A DNA stretch of 64,000 nucleotides. Source: Ktedonobacteraceae bacterium (GTDB taxonomy: Bacteria; Chloroflexota; Ktedonobacteria; Ktedonobacterales; Ktedonobacteraceae). Positions 41,629 through 49,592 of this stretch are shown piece by piece (position 1 is the stretch's first letter; each line of letters begins with the position of its first letter). A program made the translations under genes and the position numbers. The notes under the pieces are model-generated. The model had not been told where the DNA came from. It ran no database searches and saw only the letters and a list, made by a program, of their open reading frames with translations. The DNA lies in assembly GCA_035653615.1 (NCBI GenBank), contig DASRBN010000013.1, positions 39,660 through 103,659 of the forward strand, given 5' to 3'.

Positions 41629-43938
41629 ATGGACGGCAAGGAGGGACGCGACCAGCTGTCGGGGCATGGTCGAAGACTTCGATTCAACACAGTAGGAAAG
41701 AAAATAACAAAAACCGGGATTCTGAAGTTTTTTAGCACGTATAAACAAGCTCTTTTCGCCGGCATCCTGCTTACTGCTATTCTTGTGCTGCTTTTTGGTG
41801 TGTTCAGCCAGTTGCAGCCGCCCACCACCGGCACGCCCCCCAGTGGGGTGACCGCGGTAAACTACAGCACATTCGTCTCGCAGGTCAAAGCAGGCAATGT
41901 TGTGGCAGTAACTATTCGAGGAGACGAGATCAATGGCATGCTCATCCACTCGCTGACTCAACAGCAGGCCAGTACTTCTCAACACATAACTATTACCTCT
42001 AGCCAGAGAGCCGCCGATATAGCAGCCTGGAATCACTATATGGATGCCAGCAATACAGCAACCTGGGCCAACGCCACATCTGGGCCGGCCATTGATGCGG
42101 CTCATCTTCTTTATACACGCATTCCTGCTGCCGGCGATCCTTCGCTCATGCCGTTGCTGGCCAGCAACAATGTTGTAGTAACAACGCAGGCGCCCGCCAC
42201 GACGCCTCTGTGGTTATCGGTGCTGTGGCGATTTGCTCCTATCCTGCTGCTGGTTTTGATAATGGGCCTGGTGCTGTTTCCTCGCAACCCCAATCGTTCC
42301 ACGCGCATGATGGATGAGCGCATCTCACAAATGGCGAAAGGCCGCGTGCGCCGTTTTGAGCGCGCCAAAGAGTCCAGTTCGCCACGCCGCCCTCAGGAGA
42401 AGGCACCTGGTCTGGGCAGGTCCGCAACTCCCGCGACCAGCACAGCCACCCCTGCCAGGGTCGCGCCGCCCCCTGTCACCTTTAACGACGTAGCCGGCAT
42501 CGACGAGGTACGCGCCGAGGTAGAAGAAATCGTACAATTCTTGCGCTCCCCTGATCGCTATGATCGCCTGGGGGCGCGCATCCCACGCGGCGCTTTGCTG
42601 GTTGGCCCTCCTGGAACGGGCAAAACATTGCTGGCAAGGGCAGTGGCCGGGGAAGCAGGCGTACCTTTCTTCAGCATGAGCGCATCCGAATTTGTCGAAA
42701 TGTTCGTTGGCGTGGGGGCCAGCCGCGTGCGCGACCTCTTCAACCAGGCGCGCCAGTCGGCCCCATGCGTTGTCTTCATCGACGAAATCGACGCCGTTGG
42801 CCGCAAGCGCTCGACGCGACTGATCGGCAATGACGAACGCGATCAGACTCTCAACCAGTTACTCGTCGAGCTTGATGGCTTCAACGCCCGCCAGGCCGTG
42901 GTCGTACTCGCCGCTACCAACCGCGCCGATATTCTGGACAAAGCGCTGCTGCGGCCCGGGCGTTTTGACCGCACCATCAACGTATCGCTGCCCGACCGCG
43001 CCGGGCGCCAGGCAATCCTGGCCGTCCATACTCGGCGCACGCCTCTGGACGAAGGGGTAAGCCTGGAACGCATTGCTCGCCTGACGACCGGCATGAGCGG
43101 CGCCGACCTGGCGAATCTGGTCAACGAGGCGGCTCTATGTGCGGCAAGGCGCAACCTGGAGCGCATCAACCATGAGTGCTTCGAAGATGCGCTCATCCGC
43201 GTACAACTTGGCGCGCTGCGACCGCTGGTAATGAGCGAGCATGAACGGCGCATCATCGCCTATCACGAGGGCGGGCACGCCCTGGTGGCCTATCACCTGC
43301 CCGAAGCCGATACCGTCAACCGCGTCACCATCCTGCCGCGCGGCCAGAGCCTTGGCGTCACCCAATTCACCGCCGAAGAAGACCGCTACAACTACAGCCG
43401 CGCATTCCTCATGGCGCGCATCGCCGTCGGACTCGGCGGGCGTGTCGCCGAAGAACTCACCTTCGGTCCCGACCGCGTCACCACGGGGGCAGAGAACGAT
43501 TTGCAAGTGGTAACCGACCTGGCGCGACGCATGGTCACACGCTGGGGCATGAGCGAAAAAGTTGGCGTGGTCTTCAGCGACTACTCGCCAGGTGGTGCGG
43601 GACTCACCATGACCCGCACAGAGATCGACAGCCGACCCCGCACCCTGGTGGCCGACGCCGATGGCAACCTGCTACTGAATGGGAACGAGCCACAGGCAGC
43701 CCAGCACCACGCGTTTGCTATGGCCGCGCCAGGTACAGGGAATGCCAGCAGCGCGAGCATGGCGGCGTTGATTGACCTGGAGGTGCAGGGCATCCTCAAC
43801 GAGGGACGCGAAATGGCACGCGCTATCCTGCGCCAGCACGCAGACCAACTTACGCGGCTGGCGAACGAACTGATGGAGAAGGAGCAACTGAACCGCAAGC
43901 AGTTCGAGGCGTTGTTGGCACAGGAGCAGGCAGCGTAA
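41629..43938 (+). CDS. ftsH: ATP-dependent zinc metalloprotease FtsH
   Basis: FtsH degrades membrane and regulatory proteins. The 769-residue protein has an N-terminal span (about residues 36-56), an extracytoplasmic domain, a second span (about 190-210), then AAA+ with Walker A GPPGTGKT (about 326), Walker [10 protein letters not shown], and second-region [20 protein letters not shown]. The M41 zinc motif is HEGGH (about 546), followed by [11 protein letters not shown] and VTTGAENDL. It is longer than usual: a Pro/Ser/Ala linker after the second span and about 60 extra residues near the end. GAGGTGA precedes the ATG. Confidence 0.95.
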   Translation: MDGKEGRDQLSGHGRRLRFNTVGKKITKTGILKFFSTYKQALFAGILLTAILVLLFGVFSQLQPPTTGTPPSGVTAVNYSTFVSQVKAGNVVAVTIRGDEINGMLIHSLTQQQASTSQHITITSSQRAADIAAWNHYMDASNTATWANATSGPAIDAAHLLYTRIPAAGDPSLMPLLASNNVVVTTQAPATTPLWLSVLWRFAPILLLVLIMGLVLFPRNPNRSTRMMDERISQMAKGRVRRFERAKESSSPRRPQEKAPGLGRSATPATSTATPARVAPPPVTFNDVAGIDEVRAEVEEIVQFLRSPDRYDRLGARIPRGALLVGPPGTGKTLLARAVAGEAGVPFFSMSASEFVEMFVGVGASRVRDLFNQARQSAPCVVFIDEIDAVGRKRSTRLIGNDERDQTLNQLLVELDGFNARQAVVVLAATNRADILDKALLRPGRFDRTINVSLPDRAGRQAILAVHTRRTPLDEGVSLERIARLTTGMSGADLANLVNEAALCAARRNLERINHECFEDALIRVQLGALRPLVMSEHERRIIAYHEGGHALVAYHLPEADTVNRVTILPRGQSLGVTQFTAEEDRYNYSRAFLMARIAVGLGGRVAEELTFGPDRVTTGAENDLQVVTDLARRMVTRWGMSEKVGVVFSDYSPGGAGLTMTRTEIDSRPRTLVADADGNLLLNGNEPQAAQHHAFAMAAPGTGNASSASMAALIDLEVQGILNEGREMARAILRQHADQLTRLANELMEKEQLNRKQFEALLAQEQAA

Positions 43939-43993
43939 ACCACATTTGCAGCATCCTTGCCGTGTGTTTGCCTGTTTTCCGCCGGGATAAGAT

Positions 43994-44027
43994 GGGGGGA
44001 TTACCCATAGAGTACATCCCCCCTTTT
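43994..44027 (+). terminator. intrinsic terminator of ftsH
   Basis: GGGGGGAT (43994-44001) and ATCCCCCC (44016-44023) with a 14-base loop are followed by TTTTGTG, 55 bases after the ftsH stop. Confidence 0.8.
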
Positions 44028-44044
44028 GTGTTATATATGCATGA

Positions 44045-45613
44045 CTACAAGGGAATGTCCGGCAACGCTGCCTCTACACAGGCACGTGGTAGCCGAATAG
44101 TAAAACAACTGCCCTCGCCCGGCTTGCTCTCAACCTCTACACTTCCATTCATAGCCTCGATCAACTCTTTCACCAGCGCCAGGCCCAGCCCGGCTCCGCT
44201 GCTGGCCTCATTGCGCGCGCTTTGCGCCTGGTAGAAACGCTGCCAGATATGCGGCAGATCTTCGGGTGCGATGCCTTCACCGGTATCCTTGACCTGAATG
44301 ATGACACTTCCCTTTTCTTCCGCGACGACAAGGGCGACAATACCACCGGGTGGCGTATGGCGTACTGCATTATGTAGTAGATTGTGCAATGCCTGTTCCA
44401 GGCGCGTGGGGTCAACCATCACTGAAGGCGTCTGGCAAGAGATATCTGCCACCACCTCGATCCTGCTTGATTGCCATGCAAGAGCAGCGCTCGTATCCGC
44501 GATGCTTTGTACCAGTTTTCCCACGTCGGTTGGCTTGCAGCGCAGGGTGAGTTTGCCGACTTCGGCGCGTGAAAGGGTAAAGAGGTCCTCAACCAGGGTT
44601 TGCAGGCGTATGACTTCATTCTCCATGATCTGCAGGTCATGCTGCAACGTTGGCGGCGAGCCTTCCTCCCAGTGCATGAGGGTTGTCTCCAGGTAGCTGC
44701 GTAGCGTAGCCATGGGGGTACGCAATTCGTGCGAGACGCTGGCAATCAGTTCGCGGCGCGCGGCAAGCAGACCAGAAACGGTATCGCGTTCATTACGCAG
44801 TTCGCGCAAGGTGCTTTCGAGGTCGGCGGCCATTACATTGAAGTCGTTCTGGAGTTGGGCTACCTCATCTTCTCCTATGACGGGGACGCGGACACCATAA
44901 TTGCCCTGGCGCAAGGTGGCGGTGGCCTCGGTGAGCGTTTTCAGGCGGCGGGTAGTGCGACGTATGACGATAAAGGAGAAGAGTGCTGATGGAGGTATCA
45001 CAACCAGCATGGCAATGATGGTCAAGGCCGCGATGCCAAATGTGGCTGGCAGGATAATGGAAGCGTTGCCTGCGCTACAGAGAGCCAGGACATCGACAAA
45101 GAGGATAAGCAGCGCGGCACCGAGGGCTACAAGCATGACATGGGCATGGGTCAGTGCCCAGAGCAATTGCTTGCGCCTCAGCCGATCCCAGAAGAGCCAC
45201 AGCCGGGTAGCGATACGCAGGCAAAAGAAGACAATATAGCTCGCCGCCAAACATAACGTTGCCGATTCAAACGGCCAGAGACCGTCTCTTGTATAGCCAT
45301 ATGAAGGCTCCAAATGGATCAACCAGAAAGCAAAAGCGAGTTCAATTCCACTTAGTGCGATACCCACTATGCCGGCAACCGTACCTCCTACCATAATCCG
45401 TGTCAACCACCCGCTCTTTGCAAAACACATGCGCAATGCACAGTAAGCTGAGCAGCAAGACGCAACCAGAATGCCCATGACCAGCCGCCACGTGAAAGCC
45501 GCGATATTGCCCTGGAATATGAGCAGCAAGCCCCACAAGACAGCTCCCAGGAGCAGTGCCTCAAGCACAGCCTGTTTCGGGTTTGCCTTGAAAAGGGGGA
45601 TGGACAAGCGCAT
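44045..45613 (-). CDS. sensor histidine kinase
   Basis: The protein, about 522 residues, has roughly six membrane spans in its first 220 residues, a HAMP domain (RRLKTLTEATATLRQGNYGVRVP), a phosphoacceptor helix SVSHELRTPMATLRSYLE (His near 300) and a HATPase domain with N-box NLLHNAVRH, G1 DTGEGI and G2 GAGLGLALV. It phosphorylates the response regulator encoded just upstream. The ATG at 45613 lies three bases after the regulator stop; a TTG two codons earlier overlaps it. Confidence 0.93.
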   Translation of the reverse strand: MRLSIPLFKANPKQAVLEALLLGAVLWGLLLIFQGNIAAFTWRLVMGILVASCCSAYCALRMCFAKSGWLTRIMVGGTVAGIVGIALSGIELAFAFWLIHLEPSYGYTRDGLWPFESATLCLAASYIVFFCLRIATRLWLFWDRLRRKQLLWALTHAHVMLVALGAALLILFVDVLALCSAGNASIILPATFGIAALTIIAMLVVIPPSALFSFIVIRRTTRRLKTLTEATATLRQGNYGVRVPVIGEDEVAQLQNDFNVMAADLESTLRELRNERDTVSGLLAARRELIASVSHELRTPMATLRSYLETTLMHWEEGSPPTLQHDLQIMENEVIRLQTLVEDLFTLSRAEVGKLTLRCKPTDVGKLVQSIADTSAALAWQSSRIEVVADISCQTPSVMVDPTRLEQALHNLLHNAVRHTPPGGIVALVVAEEKGSVIIQVKDTGEGIAPEDLPHIWQRFYQAQSARNEASSGAGLGLALVKELIEAMNGSVEVESKPGEGSCFTIRLPRACVEAALPDIPL

Positions 45614-45615
45614 AC

Positions 45616-46317
45616 TCAAGGCCTTTCGGGCTGCAGGCGGTAGCCAATGCCCCAGACAGTTTCGATGGCCTCACCCAATGGCCCCAGTTTCTTGCGCAGC
45701 CGCAGGACGGTATTGTCAACCGAGCGATCGCCGCCGATATACGTCTGGCCCCAGACAGTATCCAGCAGGTATGCGCGGCTGAATGCTCTGCCGGGGCTAC
45801 GCAACAAGAGGTGCAGCAGGGCGAACTCTGTGGGAGTGAGGTCAAGCGACAGGCCATGCAGCGTTGCCAGGTGAGCCTGTGGATCAAGAAACAAGGGTCC
45901 ATAACCTAATGGGCTGTTCGCGGCCTTGGAGTCGTCACGCAAAATCTGCTGGACGATTTCGGCGCGTCGCAGCAATGCGCGTACTCGTGCGACCAGCTCG
46001 CGCATGCTAAAGGGCTTGGTGAGATAGTCGTCGGCTCCCAGTTCAAGCCCCACCACGCGATCTGTTTCTTCGCCACGAGCGGTTAGCATCAAGACCGGCG
46101 TTGGCGCGACCTGCCGCATGCGCCGCAGCACTTCAAGGCCATCCAGCTTTGGCAGCATCCAATCGAGGATGACGAGCGCGGGCCGTTCCTGCGCATGCAA
46201 TTGGAGGCCCACCAGTCCATCGCTTGCGTGCAAAATTCGATAACCGTTCGTTTCAAGCTCGCGCATAATCACCTGCGCCAGTTCATAAGCATCCTCTACC
46301 AGCAAAATCGTTGTCAT
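45616..46317 (-). CDS. OmpR/PhoB-family response regulator
   Basis: The 233-residue protein has a receiver domain (TTILLVEDAYEL, phosphoacceptor Asp in LVILDWMLPKLDG, TARGEETD, and Lys in DYLTKPFSM) and a winged-helix output domain (LDLTPTEFALLHLLLRSPGRAFSR..VDNTVLRLRKKLG, GIGYRL). Partnered with the histidine kinase downstream, with which it is translationally coupled. The controlled genes are not evident; the DUF4870 and ABC-2 genes upstream are on the same strand but separated by a terminator. Confidence 0.94.
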   Translation of the reverse strand: MTTILLVEDAYELAQVIMRELETNGYRILHASDGLVGLQLHAQERPALVILDWMLPKLDGLEVLRRMRQVAPTPVLMLTARGEETDRVVGLELGADDYLTKPFSMRELVARVRALLRRAEIVQQILRDDSKAANSPLGYGPLFLDPQAHLATLHGLSLDLTPTEFALLHLLLRSPGRAFSRAYLLDTVWGQTYIGGDRSVDNTVLRLRKKLGPLGEAIETVWGIGYRLQPERP

Positions 46318-46395
46318 AACCCACTTTTATTAGTGTCAGAGATGAGAAAACTCCATTCAAGCCCAGGTAATAGTGTACCATAGACTGCCGGCAAA

Positions 46396-46420
46396 CAGGA
46401 CGACCTTTGCGGTCGTCCTG
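46396..46420 (-). terminator. intrinsic terminator after DUF4870 gene
   Basis: CAGGACGACC and GGTCGTCCTG form a 10-bp perfect stem with a 5-base loop, directly after the DUF4870 stop (46422) on the minus strand, followed by TTTGCC. Confidence 0.75.
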
Positions 46421-46421
46421 C

Positions 46422-46877
46422 TTACTTTACCGGCAAATGTCCAACCAGTGGTAACCTGTAATACTTTCCCCTGGCCGCCTGGATCATACCGACTGCCCAG
46501 CCAATAAAAGCGACGAAATTCAAGAAAAGGAAGAGCAGAATCGCAAACGAGGAGAGAAAAGGAAACAGGTGAAACCTTGTCAGGGCATCAATGATGTTGA
46601 ACAGCGCTACGTCTGCAATGTTTATGGCACCAAAAAACAGCAGTGATTGTAACGCGTGAAAGCGCACGTAGGGATGATTCCGACCAAAGAGGTAGAAGAT
46701 CAGTCCCGTGAACCAACCGAGCGAATAGGAAAGAATAGCCCCGATAACAGCGCCATCTAGAGATGGCGTGGGGGAAAATTGTCCCTGATCGTATGAGACA
46801 TAATCAGGCGTTCTCTCCGATTGGTACTCTTGCCAGTAGAACGCTTGTCTCTGTTCGTCCTGAGCTTCGTATTTCAT
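46422..46877 (-). CDS. DUF4870 family membrane protein
   Basis: The 151-residue protein has a polar N-terminus (about 45 residues) and four hydrophobic helices with the family signature RNHPYVRFHALQSLLFFG and FVAFIGWAVGMIQAARGKYYRLP. DUF4870/Tic20-like proteins are widespread and of unknown function. AAAGGAAATACAAAACA precedes the ATG. A family A repeat lies between it and the ABC-2 permease gene upstream. Confidence 0.88.
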   Translation of the reverse strand: MKYEAQDEQRQAFYWQEYQSERTPDYVSYDQGQFSPTPSLDGAVIGAILSYSLGWFTGLIFYLFGRNHPYVRFHALQSLLFFGAINIADVALFNIIDALTRFHLFPFLSSFAILLFLFLNFVAFIGWAVGMIQAARGKYYRLPLVGHLPVK

Positions 46878-46902
46878 TGTTTTGTATTTCCTTTCGTTAT
46901 AA

Positions 46903-46932
46903 CGGGACAGGGCTTTGTCCCTGTCCCTACAA
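46903..46932. repeat. family A repeat, half-copy
   Basis: GGGACAGGG then TTTGTCCCTGTCCCTACAAG, between the ABC-2 permease stop and the DUF4870 start. Confidence 0.65.
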
Positions 46933-46943
46933 GATTGCTGTAT

Positions 46944-47723
46944 TTATTGCCTTGCCTGGTAGAACCTCAATCCGAGCCATAATAGCAGCATGACCAGGAT
47001 CGAGATTGCAACCAGGAGCAGCATACTTTCAACACCTTGTATGGCTGTTGCCCCTTGAATACCTGGATTGCATACGCCCTCTTTTCCCATCGGATTGAAG
47101 AAGCCCGTACACATGTAGCCGCCAATCGGGGTGAGAATAGTAGTGCTGAGGGTGGGAATGCCAACATCGGGCAGCAGGTTGCCCCAGAACCAGTAGCCGA
47201 TGAAAAGGAACTGGTACAGGGGTAACCATAGAAAAGCCGGACAGGCGATTGAAAACGCCGTGACAAACAATAAACCCGGCAGCGCGATGGTGGCAAAAGC
47301 TGCCAGCGCGATAGGAAGCGCCTGCGTGGTGTGCCAGCGAGCAAGTATATAGATGACGCCGGCGCCATAGACCAGAAGTAGCGGCACCAGCGTCGCCAGT
47401 ATACTACCGCAGTATTTTCCGCAGAGCCTGGCACCTAAGCCACCGGGCAATGCCCCGAGTACTTCATCGACGCGTGTGCGTTGATCTCGCTGCAAACGAT
47501 CGGCGAGGAATATACCGGCGACCACGGCAAGAAACGTTTGCGCAATCGCCGTCCAGTAGACGATGGCATCACGTGCCGGGGTTGTAATCGGACGGCTCCA
47601 GGGTTGATGAAATTGCGTGAAGATCAGCCCCATGGCAATAAACGCGATCCACATGGAGCGGCGGCGTATCTGCATGCGAAATTCATAGCCTGACGCGCCA
47701 GTAAATACTTGTAGCTGGTTCAT
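46944..47723 (-). CDS. ABC-2-type permease-like membrane protein
   Basis: The protein starts MNQLQVFTGASGYEFRMQIRRRSMWIAF at 47723 (about 259 residues); the open frame runs 55 codons further but reads as non-coding. It has six or seven spans, with FLAVVAGIFLADRLQRDQRTRVDEVLGALPGG after the second, a pattern of ABC-2 permeases that lack a nearby ATPase gene. It ends in LVAISILVMLLLWLGLRFYQARQ. No ATPase adjoins it, so its partner and cargo are unknown. Confidence 0.7.
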   Translation of the reverse strand: MNQLQVFTGASGYEFRMQIRRRSMWIAFIAMGLIFTQFHQPWSRPITTPARDAIVYWTAIAQTFLAVVAGIFLADRLQRDQRTRVDEVLGALPGGLGARLCGKYCGSILATLVPLLLVYGAGVIYILARWHTTQALPIALAAFATIALPGLLFVTAFSIACPAFLWLPLYQFLFIGYWFWGNLLPDVGIPTLSTTILTPIGGYMCTGFFNPMGKEGVCNPGIQGATAIQGVESMLLLVAISILVMLLLWLGLRFYQARQ

Positions 47724-48102
47724 TTTTCTATCATTTCCCTCATTACGTTTTACCAGGCTGGTGGCCCACCCATGCCTATCGTTATAGCAGGACAGGCACA
47801 AGGCGCTGTCCCTACAACATGCTCCGCCATCTCGCCTACGCATACTGTAGCAGGGAAATGTCGCGGCATAATCAGAAAGTTGTCGCAAAATTGTCGCATG
47901 TGGTTTATTGTATTTGCCCTTGACGGTTTCGGTTTTGGCCGCTATACTACTCCCACCAGACAGGGCAGGGGCCGGATCACTTTCCTTAGCCCGTATAGGG
48001 GATTGAAATTATACTGATAAGAAATCTAGCCCGCTCTGTTACATTCTCCCGTGGCAAGCGTTTGATGATGGTGTATGGGAAACCATAAGGACAGGGACAA
48101 GA
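47724..48102. other. divergent intergenic region with repeat and promoter
   Basis: This stretch separates the ABC-2 permease (minus) from the mannosyltransferase (plus). It holds a family A half-copy (about 47788-47815, GGACAGGCACAAGGC then GCTGTCCCTACAAC), the promoter at 47921-47949, a transcribed leader, and another family A core at 48089-48099. Confidence 0.6.
47921..47949 (+). promoter_or_regulatory. sigma-70-type promoter of the mannosyltransferase gene
   Basis: TTGACG (47921-47926) and TATACT (47944-47949) are 17 bases apart. A leader of about 180 bases follows. The same segment, diverged by many transitions, recurs at 49533-49592 beyond the gene. Confidence 0.65.
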
Positions 48103-48150
48103 ATGTACAACTTTTTAAGGCGCCTGCAATCGCACAATGACCAGGAATGA
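48103..48150 (+). CDS. possible 15-residue upstream ORF
   Basis: ATG at 48103 follows AGGGACAAGA. The peptide MYNFLRRLQSHNDQE ends at TGA 48148-48150, overlapping the mannosyltransferase start region (ATG 48137, or ATG 48155 four bases after). Coupled translation is possible. Confidence 0.3.
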   Translation: MYNFLRRLQSHNDQE

Positions 48151-49528
48151 TCCGATGCATCTATTCACGAACTCTTCTGATAACACTTCTTCGACTGTGT
48201 CACCTGCCGGTGAGACGGTAGAGAGCGCCAATCACGCACAGGATGTCGATGTCGCTCAAGCCGATTCAGCACGGCAATTCAGCGATGCGATAGCCTCGGT
48301 TTCTGACGACAGGTTGAGCGAGGATAAGCCATCCTGGCGCCCATGGTATGACGCGTTCAAGGCCATTTTGCCCGTTTATATCGCCATACACCTGGCTATT
48401 TTTGTCATCGATTGCCTGGCATTCCTCTTTACCGTCAAAGACTTTTCCCCGCAAGGCTTACCAATTTCCACGCTGTGGGAACAATGGCACTATTGGGATA
48501 CCGCCTACTACTCGCATATCGCACGCTTTGGTTACTACGAGCTGCACGTGGCCGGATTCTTCCCGCTGTATCCATTGCTCGAACGTGCATTCATGTTTGT
48601 GACGCAGGATTCGCTTACCGCTGGCCTGCTCGTCTCGAATATCGCCGAACTGTTCATGTTCACAGCCCTCTACCGGCTCGTCAAAGAAGATTTCGATGGT
48701 GATCGCGCCTATTTCGCCGTGCTGTACTTCGCCATCTTCCCCAGCGCCTTCTTTTTCTCAGCAGCGTACACCGAATCGCTGTTCCTGTGCCTATCCATTC
48801 TCAGCTTCTACTATATGCGGCGTGGCCGCTGGTGGCTTTCCGGGTTGTTTGGCCTGCTAGCCAGCCTGACACGTCCTGATGGCATGTTCCTGCTGGCTCC
48901 ATTCTGTTATGAATATCTTCGCCGCCTGTGGATGCTGCGCGGAGAAACCATCCAATCACACTTCTCAAGGCAGCAGTTGGTACGGCTTGTGAAAGGCCTG
49001 CGTTTGAATATCCTGTTCGGCCTGTGTATTCCCGCCGGTATCGCGATCTATGCCATCTATTGTTATATACATTTTCATGATCCCCTGGCATTTGTACACG
49101 CGCATGCCGATTGGGGCCGCACCCTGCGCATTCCTGGGTGGGGGATTCTCACGGCCATCAGAGAAATGCGGCACAGCGGTTTCCTCAGCTTCCTCACGAT
49201 GCGCACCTCAATTGACCTGGGATCGGACCTGCTGGTATTCATACTGATCGTGTCGATGTTCATAGGACCGTGGAGACTACCTGCGCGCATGTGGAGCTAC
49301 GGCATCTATGCTGCTGTCATCTATCTCTACCTGCAACTCTTCCCGATTGCCAATACCGGCTATCCCCTGGAGTCAATGACGCGCTTTGTCCTGGAAATTT
49401 TCCCCGCTTTTATCATGCTGGCCAGAATCGGCAAATCACGCACGCTGCACCTGAGCTATTGCATGGTGTCGGGCGCGATCTTTTTCTTCTTATTGACACA
49501 ATTCCTGACGGGTCACTGGGTAGTTTAA
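48137..49528 (+). CDS. PIG-V-like mannosyltransferase, integral membrane GT-C
   Basis: The 463-residue protein has a polar N-terminus (about 75 residues, acidic) and about ten spans. The loop after the first span reads LWEQWHYWDTAYYSHIARFGYY, and AGFFPLYPLLERAFM follows, which are the signature of bacterial PIG-V (Mannosyl_trans2) proteins; PSAFFFSAAYTESLFL and SLTRPDGMFLLAPF also fit. The enzyme transfers mannose from polyprenyl-phosphate-mannose outside the membrane. The start could be 48137 or the ATG at 48155, which has AGGA at better spacing. The MurJ gene converges on it. Confidence 0.85.
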   Translation: MTRNDPMHLFTNSSDNTSSTVSPAGETVESANHAQDVDVAQADSARQFSDAIASVSDDRLSEDKPSWRPWYDAFKAILPVYIAIHLAIFVIDCLAFLFTVKDFSPQGLPISTLWEQWHYWDTAYYSHIARFGYYELHVAGFFPLYPLLERAFMFVTQDSLTAGLLVSNIAELFMFTALYRLVKEDFDGDRAYFAVLYFAIFPSAFFFSAAYTESLFLCLSILSFYYMRRGRWWLSGLFGLLASLTRPDGMFLLAPFCYEYLRRLWMLRGETIQSHFSRQQLVRLVKGLRLNILFGLCIPAGIAIYAIYCYIHFHDPLAFVHAHADWGRTLRIPGWGILTAIREMRHSGFLSFLTMRTSIDLGSDLLVFILIVSMFIGPWRLPARMWSYGIYAAVIYLYLQLFPIANTGYPLESMTRFVLEIFPAFIMLARIGKSRTLHLSYCMVSGAIFFFLLTQFLTGHWVV

Positions 49529-49532
49529 TGTC

Positions 49533-49592
49533 TTGACCTTTTCGGCTCTGGCCGCCATACTGTTCTTACCAAAAGCGGTAGGGGCCAGAGCC
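49533..49592. repeat. diverged copy of the promoter segment, with hairpin
   Basis: TTGAC, CGGCTCTGGCCGCCATACT and GGTAGGGGCCAGAG align with 47921-47980 with mostly C/T and A/G differences. GGCTCTGGCC (49544-49553) and its complement (49583-49592) form a 10-bp hairpin that could terminate both convergent genes. Its right part encodes the last MurJ residues on the minus strand. Confidence 0.55.
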
